Origin: Carallia brachiata
Lineage: Eukaryota > Streptophyta > Magnoliopsida > Malpighiales > Rhizophoraceae
DNA length: 64,000 bases
NCBI GenBank assembly: GCA_021464245.1
Contig: JADCRB010000004.1
Coordinates: forward strand, 1 to 64,000
Direction: 5' to 3'
In this document: one piece after another, positions 57,871 to 64,000 of the stretch
Position numbering within the stretch: the first letter of the stretch is position 1
Layout of the letters: every line of letters begins with the position of its first letter
The notes under the pieces: model-generated
Database searches by the model: none
The model's input: only the letters and a program-made list of their open reading frames with translations
What the model was told of the DNA's origin: nothing
Position numbers and translations under genes: made by a program

Positions 57871-58004
57871 CCTGGCCCGCATGAGTATAAACTGTGAACG
57901 GCCCAAAAATATAAAAGCACGGAGGGTTTGAGTCTGAAACTCAGCATCAGTCTCAACCGATCTTCACCACATACCAAGACCTTTGCTCCTCTGCCACAAG
58001 AAAG
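57871..58004 (+). promoter_or_regulatory. Putative internal promoter/leader of the captured gene
   Basis: One array-type unit CCCGCATGAGTATAAACTG (near 57876) is followed by AAATATAAAAGC, TATAAAAG at 57910-57917. This is 88 bases before the WOX-like ATG. The spacing fits a TATA box with a transcription start near 57940. E1 keeps the same string although it lacks the gene; E3 has expanded it to ~20 units. Function is inferred. Confidence 0.5.
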
Positions 58005-58427
58005 ATGGAACCAGTTGCAGAACCTCAAGACAAGGGAGAAGAAAGGTCACCCCGCACAAGGTGGCAACCGACCATGGCACAATTGCAAATTTTGGAGGAA
58101 GTCTTCCACAACAATGGAGGTATTATTCCTAATGCATCTCAAATTTACCAACTTGTCTCACGATTGCGCCCGCTCGGGGCAATCGAAGGAAAAAATGTGT
58201 TTTATTGGTTCCAGAATCGGAGAAGCAGGAAGAAACCAGCACTGAGAACTGCTTTTTCCAAAGAACAGTCTGTCGTTCCGATAGTAAATCCCACTGGTAC
58301 AGCTTCGCCCTCAAATGAAGCAGGTCCGAGTTCTTCCACTGCAATGGTCTCTCCACGGTATGTTCATCAAAGTCGTAGCCCATGGGAGCATGCATGCTGG
58401 TCCTGGTGGTCTTACGGAGTCAGCTAA
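58005..58427 (+). CDS. WUSCHEL-related (WOX) homeodomain protein captured by E2
   Basis: 140-codon frame. Residues 17-77 form a WOX-type homeodomain: RTRWQPTMAQLQILEEVFHN (17-36), a WOX-length loop (NNGGIIPNASQ), helix 2 IYQLVSRLRPLGAIEG and recognition helix KNVFYWFQNRRSRKK (63-77). The VFYWFQN core and the preceding IEGKN are those of the WUS clade; RRSRKK differs from WUS. A Ser/Thr/Pro-rich linker follows to TAA 58425-58427. The homology continues in the same frame to 58628 (next entry), so this stop truncates a longer protein. No intron interrupts the homeobox. WOX proteins are nuclear DNA-binding regulators of stem-cell niches; here the gene lies in the plus orientation inside a retrotransposon, between integrase and polypurine tract. 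Confidence 0.88.
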   Translation: MEPVAEPQDKGEERSPRTRWQPTMAQLQILEEVFHNNGGIIPNASQIYQLVSRLRPLGAIEGKNVFYWFQNRRSRKKPALRTAFSKEQSVVPIVNPTGTASPSNEAGPSSSTAMVSPRYVHQSRSPWEHACWSWWSYGVS

Positions 58428-58628
58428 GGGTTCATCCCTCCTAAATACTTAAGTCTAGGAGGAATTTTTCTAGCAGAAAGGAGTTATTCCGGCGAAACTT
58501 TGCCTTTCTTTCCAGAATATTCCGGCAGCATCGACCAGTTGGAAAGCGACGTCGACGTCGACGTCAACATCATCGGCCCACCAGACGAGGTCGAGCTTGA
58601 CTTGGAGTTGCACCTTGGGCCCCGCTAG
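58428..58628 (+). other. In-frame C-terminal continuation: WUS box and EAR-like motif
   Basis: Directly after the TAA the same frame stays open for 66 codons to TAG 58626-58628. It contains YLSLGGIFLAERSYSG, then ETLPFFP (codons 164-170 counted from ATG 58005), close to the WUS-box consensus TLxLFP. The C-terminus has LDLELHL (codons 198-204), an LxLxL EAR-type repression motif, four codons before the end. The order homeodomain, WUS box, EAR is that of WUSCHEL itself. The stop at codon 141 is the only break. E3 has corresponding but decayed sequence. Confidence 0.82.
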
Positions 58629-58918
58629 GACGGCCGATAAGATAAGGTGCAACGACTTTGGCAGCACACGGTAACGACTTCTGCAGCACACGGCAACGAC
58701 TTCTGCAATACACGGTAACGACTTTCGTGACATGCGTCAGCCGCTGCCTCTTTTGTCTCTTATGCAGGAAAGAGACGTGTATGACCCTACTCTATTCTGC
58801 GTACCTTCTTTTTGAATTTTCAAACAAAAAAAAAAAAACCTTTATCGTATGTATATATATATCTTGCATTCCCAAGTTGTAATACTCACCCCTCAGTTCT
58901 TCTTCTTCTCAAAAGAAA
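58629..58918 (+). other. Spacer after the captured gene, with A-tract
   Basis: Contains four ACGGTAACGACTT-type tandem units (58640-58735) and, after GAATTTTCAAAC, a run of 12 A (about 58827-58838). E3 has an A-run at the equivalent place. The run may be a relic of an mRNA poly(A) tail from the capture event; this is inference. Confidence 0.5.
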
Positions 58919-59341
58919 ATGGCTAGTCTCTGCACTTGTCCCAGGAAGTTCTTTGATCAAGAAGTTGGAGGCGCACGAGCTAAGAAAAGGAGGAGTAGTC
59001 TTCCTCGAGGAATCCCTAACGCCATCGGTGTCATGGAGTTCCAACTACTCTCCTTAGTTCACATCTACCACAGAGGGATGAGACGCTGCAATCATCCTAA
59101 TCTTTCTTTGGATGCGGCGACGTACAGGGAAGTTCCAACTACTCTCCTTACGTCGAAGCAGACTTGGGAATCATCACTACAGTCAGTCTCTCTGTGTGCC
59201 GGTCTTGAAGTTCCGAGGTGCTGGGCCTTCCTCTTGGGGAGGTTCAAGTTCTTTGCCTACCGGATCATTCTCACCAGAGCTTTGAAACTTCAAAGAACCT
59301 ATGCCAGCCTTTGCGAGCTATGGAAGCTCGAACGCACCTAG
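58919..59341 (+). CDS. E2 second small ORF, unknown function
   Basis: 140-codon frame starting MASLCTCPRKFFDQEVGGAR, basic near the N-terminus (AKKRRSSLPRG), ending KLERT. The 5' part aligns with 47001-47280 of E3. The 3' part (LLGRFKFFAYRIILTRALKL) is also in E1 (33213-33430, minus). I recognise no domain. An overlapping frame (KKLEAHELRKGGVVFLEESL) aligns with E3 about as well, so the true frame, and whether it is a protein at all, is unsure. Confidence 0.35.
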   Translation: MASLCTCPRKFFDQEVGGARAKKRRSSLPRGIPNAIGVMEFQLLSLVHIYHRGMRRCNHPNLSLDAATYREVPTTLLTSKQTWESSLQSVSLCAGLEVPRCWAFLLGRFKFFAYRIILTRALKLQRTYASLCELWKLERT

Positions 59342-59559
59342 AGCCAGAATGTCAATTTTTATATTGGCTGAGCTGCTAACTTTCTCAAGATCGTATCGGG
59401 TTCCTATTGCGATCCAACAACAGCAGACATAGTCATAGTTAGAAGACTTCAACCTTCAATGTTCATCAGGACATCTCAAGTTTCAAACTGGACTTCAAGA
59501 CTCGGTGCGGATCACGTCTGCAAAGTTCTTCCTTAACCGACCCTTGAAGTGGAGGCATT
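59342..59559 (+). other. E2 3' UTR and polypurine tract
   Basis: Conserved in E1 (33105-33330). Ends TTGAAGTGGAGGCATT directly before the LTR; E1 and E3 have GTGGGGGCATT, so one purine differs. Confidence 0.7.
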
Positions 59560-60400
59560 TGTAAACATTAAAAAAAAAAGAAAGAAAAAGAAAAAAAAGA
59601 AAAAAAAAGTCAATAGTCGACTTATTCCTTTCGCATGTGTGCTTTCACACTGAAAAATCGACTTATTCCTTTCACATGGAAAAGTCGACTTATTCCTTTC
59701 TCACGCATGCTTTCACACGAGAGGGGAAACCCTATAAATAGGCCCCTGCCCCTTAGTTCAAAACATATTCAGCAAATCTATAAACAGCAAAATTCAGAGA
59801 ATTTGAGAGAAAAAGAAAATTTTGAAAATCTCTCAAAAAAATTTCTCCTTTTCTTACGTGCTTTTATTTTGCAGTATATTCTCCTAACTCATTTTTTAGA
59901 GATATTTCAGGGGTAAGACCCAAAAATTTTGCTGTTTCCATTTCTAAAGTTATTTTTAGATTTATATTCTCGGATCGCTCTAGATCTGAATTTATAAGAA
60001 TATAGATCTAAAAATATCAAATTACTACAAATCCTGCTGGGATTAAGCCTCATACGACCCTCAACAAAATTCAAGCAGCTCATCCGAGAACAAGTCCCTT
60101 CGACCCTCGGTGAAATTAAGTCAGATCGGCTCAAATCAGATCTCTGCGGTTTTTAACCGTAGTCAAAACGTTCAAATCAGATCCGGTTTCAGTCTGCCCA
60201 GTTCAAGAAAAAGCTGTGAAAATTATTTCTGTCAAGATCAAGCTCGTGCAGCCTTTGACGAAGTCAAAAAAGGAACACTAATCGGAGGATCTACGGAGAT
60301 CGACTCCATGTAACTTTTCTTTTTATTTTAAATTTTTATTTGTAATTTATTTTGTATTTTCGAGTTTAATTGTTTTAGGCTAAAAAATTTACCCATTACA
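59560..60400 (+). repeat. E2 3' LTR
   Basis: 841 bp, TGTAAACATT...CCATTACA. Matches 50018-50845 with scattered changes and three GTCGACTTATT-type units (one mutated to ATCGAC). Confidence 0.95.
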
Positions 60401-60405
60401 GTAAT

Positions 60406-61236
60406 AAAAACAAGGTAAATATATCAACCAATAAAAAAAAGGTAAATAAGACAAAGAAAAGGCTAAATGAAGAAAGCACACAGTGCTTAGATCCCTATTG
60501 CCAACTATATGTGTTTTTTTGTTATTTTCATGCATGACCGCTACTGTCCACAAGATGCCTGACTGGACTGCCCACATGATGCTCCAAAGAGAATAGATAC
60601 ATCATCTCTTGTCACCATATATCATTTTTAGTAAGGTAAATGGAGGAATATACGGCTCAGTCTTGTTTACAATGGAAATAAAAACAACCACAAAGTTTGA
60701 TCGGTTCGGTTGAAATAAATTGAGGGCACGTTGCTAGGCCTACTTACTGTTGTATTTAAGCTCATATTTTCGAATGTTTTGAGGCCATCGGAGACATAAA
60801 ACCGATCACATATACGCTATTCTAGTCAACATCAAGCACACAGGATACGCAATTTTGAAAAATGTTAAAGTATAGGAGAAACTATTTGAGAAGATAGGTA
60901 AGAAAGAAAACAGAAAAGATAACACATAAAGATACGTTGTTCGATCATAAATTACGACCTACATATAAAGATGTAGATGGGTTATATTTTTCTTATTGAA
61001 TTGTATACTTCACATAGTTTACCGACTCCTGATATATATAGTGAAGATTATCTTATATATAAGACAATTATATTGCAATAGTACTAGAATTTGATATTGA
61101 TATTAATTAATTATCAGAATATTAACTTAATGACACGTAGATAACACAGATCTGCTTAATTAATTACTCGATTTTGGATGTTATGCGTGCCTTTCATTTC
61201 TTTGCCTCCTAGTCTTAGGTGGAATCGAAAGACGGC

Positions 61237-61293
<57 letters not shown>

Positions 61294-61803
61294 GAGGAGT
61301 GTAAATTATCCACCGGTGCGGAGGAGATTTGAATGATAAATTAAAGCTATTCTCTATTGTGTGACTTGTGAGCGAATGAATCTCGTGACGAAAGAAAAAA
61401 ATAAAAAATGATTGAAAAGTTGAATAAAATATCCCAAGTTCTGCCGTATGTACTCTTGAGATTCCACCAAAAAAATGATGGAAAGGCATGCATAACTAAT
61501 ATCCAATATGATCTTTAATTTCCTGAAAAAGTGCGGCCGGCCATCCATACCCATGGGAGCATCAAGACGGAGGAAAAGCTTAATTTCCTGTATCAGGTTA
61601 AGGTGGGCCACATTTGACAGGGTAGGGTAAGGGGAGAATGCCTCCAAGACAAAACCTTTTTCAGCATCTTTAATTCCACATGTTCACTGTATATAGTTAT
61701 GAAGATGGAGACCTATTAACTGTTAAAAATGGATTGTATATAGTTTGGGCCCTCTATTTCTTTATCGTGTTTTGATTAAGCTTATTGTTGATTTTACCCA
61801 TAG
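60406..61803. other. No gene recognised; TA/GA microsatellite
   Basis: Intergenic. A compound (AT)n(AG)n microsatellite occupies about 61237-61288. No coding sequence is supported; the minus-strand frames near 61181-61647 have no recognisable domain. Confidence 0.4.
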
Positions 61804-62420
61804 TGCATGCATGGCCGAAATTGTAAGCTCGACAGCTTTTGTACAGTTGGCAGAAGACTGTAGGAAGTTAATGTTTTGGGTGGGCTCATTCTCCCTGTTC
61901 GGGGTACTATTGAGAAGGCACTTTCTAAGCAGGTATCAAACGGCTTTTTTATTATTCTAAGATGAATGACGAATTTTTGTTTGTGCTAGCTGATAGAAGG
62001 AAAACTAAACCTTCAAGTGAACACCTTTGCAGGCCCGGCTAAGCCATAGGCGTCTCCGTGTTGTACGCTTAGAAACTACCACCGATAACCAGCGGATTGT
62101 TGGGCTCCTTGTCCCAAACGCCGCAGTGGAATCTGTCCTTCAGGGTCTCTTTCTCCATCTTTCTGTTCTAACGTGCATGTGCACGCTTGCTGCTTCTGCC
62201 TGCCTTCATATACATAAACCAACACAGTCTCTTTTAATATCTTTTTCCTTTCTGTTAGTGATGTTGATTGCTGTCAGGAAATTCTAATCACTGATTCATT
62301 TGGCCCAATACCCCGTTTTCGTGAATAGTGTCCCAATTCCCTTGCTTGAATTTTACACGGTTTTAATGTTGGCTTTACTCGGTTTCAGATTTAGAGTGGG
62401 TTCAAGAAATTGATGACTAA
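61804..62420 (+). pseudogene. FGT1: FORGETTER1/strawberry-notch homologue, last three exons (pseudogene)
   Basis: Three GT/AG-bounded exons, 61804-61932, 62033-62144 and 62389-62420, join in frame and give the C-terminus of plant SBNO/FGT1 (a helicase-related chromatin cofactor of stress memory). They read CMHGRNCKLDSFCTVGRRL, then GGLILPVRGTIEKALSKQ, RRLRVVRLETTTDNQRIVG, VPNAAVESVLQ and DLEWVQEIDD, stop. Codon 20 (61861-61863) is TAG where the family has Gln: a nonsense change that looks like C-to-T. No earlier exons, which should span several kilobases, are found upstream. So this is a truncated, broken gene tail. Confidence 0.85.
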
Positions 62421-63364
62421 GGTGAAGCAGCCATCGTTCAAGGTCGACTAACATTGACTTTAAGAAAGTTGCAACTTTGCACCTATTAAGGTGCTATGGC
62501 TTTTGGAAACTTGGCAAGAAGCTGAAGATACAATCATAAATCCCATACGTGAAAGGATAGAAGGTAACCATATGCACCATATGGCGAAATTGTCCGGTCT
62601 CATTCTTTTTGTTTCATCATGGATCCAAATTTTTGGCATATGATTTTGTAATTTGTATATTTAGCATAATTGCATATAGCATAAAAGATAAAAATAGGTT
62701 ATCAGGCTGTGTTTAATTAATTTGTGTAATTGATAACATATTTATCAATCCAAGTTACAGCTGCAATGGAAATTCCATCCTGGCTTTATTCATATTTTAT
62801 CTTTTCAGTCTGGGTGCCTCCAGCCTCCTGAATTTTCTGAGAGATTTTTAAGAACTATGACAAACAAAACTCTTGAGCATTGAACAAAAAACAGTGGGAA
62901 CTTCTGAGCATTTATTTTAGTGGGTGTTTGGTTCTGCGTTTAGAACTTGTCGATTGCTGTTCAGGCGTGAACAATAGTTTGAAAGCTGTTTGATAATGCT
63001 ATATAACCTCTAATGCTACTTTGTTGGTTTTGAAAGAGCAAGGGACCAAAGAACCTAAATAGTGTGTTAAAGTTCCAAAAAAACCAGCAAAGCAAGGGAG
63101 GAAAATGAGAGAACAGAGAAGATTGAGTTTTGGGGGCAACAGCACCCACACTGGTTTGCATTTCTTTTTGGAAAAAGTTCAGAGAGCCAGAGATTGGAAC
63201 TAGGGAAGAGGGACAAGGTGAGGAGGCATGTTATTTCTGTTGGGTTTACGTCTTTCTTTTTTTTTTCGAAAAGTTTGTGATATGAAAAATAGTTAAAATA
63301 AATGCGCAAGAGAATGATAAAAATGTATTGACAGTCATTAAAAAAGTTTTGATTTGCTTATATA
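62421..63364. other. No gene recognised
   Basis: Probably begins with the ancestral 3' UTR of the FGT1 fragment. A TTGGTTCTGCG/TGTTTGGT string near 62924 hints at another small TIR element, but I could not find its mate. Confidence 0.35.
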
Positions 63365-63369
63365 ATCTT

Positions 63370-64000
63370 TAAAGAAGTCTGTATACATATTCTTACTTAA
63401 CTGTGCGCACATGCTAATGTTTTTCAACCAAAAAAATAGAAGAAAAACCGGGGGTTTTGGGTGGAACCCACGTCTGCTGCACCAATTCACCTCCCTCTCT
63501 TGTCCATTTTTTACGACATTGTAGCTAGACCCTTCATATATTTATATTGAATTTTACAAGTGAATGTGGAAAAGTACGAAAAAGCCATACGCTAGAAGAG
63601 TAACTAGTTTATATGACTAGTTTATCCACTAATGTAAACAAAGTCCATACGTTGCAGAAAATACATGTCAACCAAAACTTCTTCAATTACGAGCTTACAA
63701 AATATCAAAAACCAAACTAAAACACATAACCAAAAGTGGAACAAGCGACTAGAGATTGAACTAGAACATCCCCTTATGCTGGAAAGAAACTCTTCTGCAG
63801 AAAAGGAAGGCTGCCAACAACTTAATTATTTTTGAACCTTAAATATCGTCCAAAAGAGTCTTGCAATGTTCAAGGACAATTTCCTTCAATTCAAAGATCA
63901 CATTATTTTTTCAAAGAGCACTTCATTGATGTGATTATTCATTGTCACAGGAGCACAGTAGGCTGCGTAGTAGAAACTCTTGGCCACTACTAGAAACGTT
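63370..64000 (-). repeat. Copy 2 of the inverted duplication (mate 11810-12430)
   Basis: Reverse complement of 11810-12430 with about one difference every ten or so bases by eye. It includes the 3' coding end below and its downstream flank, and continues past the window edge. Confidence 0.85.
63898..64000 (-). CDS. 3' end of an unrecognised gene, cut by the window edge
   Basis: The minus-strand frame TFLVVAKSFYYAAYCAP...LFEKIM ends at TGA (63898-63900). Most differences from the copy at 11696-11908 leave a sensible protein, and no stop is present, so this copy may belong to an intact gene lying to the right. The family is not recognised. Confidence 0.5.
   Translation of the reverse strand, partial: TFLVVAKSFYYAAYCAPVTMNNHINEVLFEKIM

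Larger units (their letters stand above)
50018..60400 (+). mobile_element. E2: Ty3/gypsy Tat-lineage retrotransposon with captured WOX-like homeobox
   Basis: 10.4 kb with LTRs 50018-50845 and 59560-60400 and a perfect 5-bp target duplication GTAAT (50013-50017, 60401-60405). Order: LTR, gag, protease, RT, RNase H, archaeal-type RNase H, integrase, simple repeats, WOX-like gene, second small ORF, polypurine tract, LTR. The pol 3' half is open for 675 codons, but gag, protease, RT and the integrase C-terminus have frameshifts. It is the most complete carrier of the homeobox in the window. Confidence 0.95.

Noticed and set aside
61181..61647. Minus-strand frames beside the microsatellite
   Set aside because: One is largely a translation of (AG)n(AT)n; the other has no recognisable family.

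Overview
The window is nuclear DNA of a seed plant, most likely a woody eudicot. The evidence is AT-rich intergenic sequence, a 13-exon diterpene synthase gene with plant splice sites, plant-type Ty3/gypsy retrotransposons of the Tat lineage, plant MULE, SINE, TRIM and hAT-like elements, and fragments of plant IMP dehydrogenase and FORGETTER1/strawberry-notch genes. No species is assigned. No tRNA, rRNA, CRISPR or prokaryotic feature was seen.

Layout. 1-10.3 kb is a graveyard of repeats: a dispersed repeat of unknown class (called family A here) carries a SINE, a LINE 3' end, small TIR elements and a complete 385-bp TRIM. 11.3-22 kb is the gene island: a 3' gene fragment, a broken IMPDH gene (+), and the only gene here that looks intact, an ent-kaurene-synthase-like class I diterpene synthase (-). 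22-32 kb is again family A, now in the opposite orientation, with a solo LTR and a MULE nested in it. 32.1-41.5 kb is Tat element E1 (-). 43.2-48.5 kb is E3, a short internally deleted relative (+). 50.0-60.4 kb is E2, a nearly full-length Tat element (+) with a perfect 5-bp target duplication. 61.8-62.4 kb is an FGT1/SBNO pseudogene fragment. The last 0.6 kb is an inverted copy of 11.8-12.4 kb.

Most interesting content. E2 carries, between integrase and the polypurine tract, an extra reading frame that encodes a WUSCHEL-clade (WOX) homeodomain. In the same frame, after one stop codon, come a WUS-box-like motif and a terminal EAR-like repeat. E3 has lost almost all of gag-pol but keeps a decayed version of the same homeobox. 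In E3 it is preceded by about 20 degenerate tandem units that each hold a TATAAAAG-like core. E1, a close relative of E2, lacks the homeobox but keeps the leader just before it. This looks like a retrotransposon family that captured a stem-cell transcription factor gene and expresses, or once expressed, it from an internal promoter.

None of the three Tat elements is coding-intact. E1 and E2 each have private frameshifts and also share several, so the family was probably mobilised in trans or uses unusual frameshifting. The diterpene synthase is uninterrupted even though one of its introns contains a MITE-like element.
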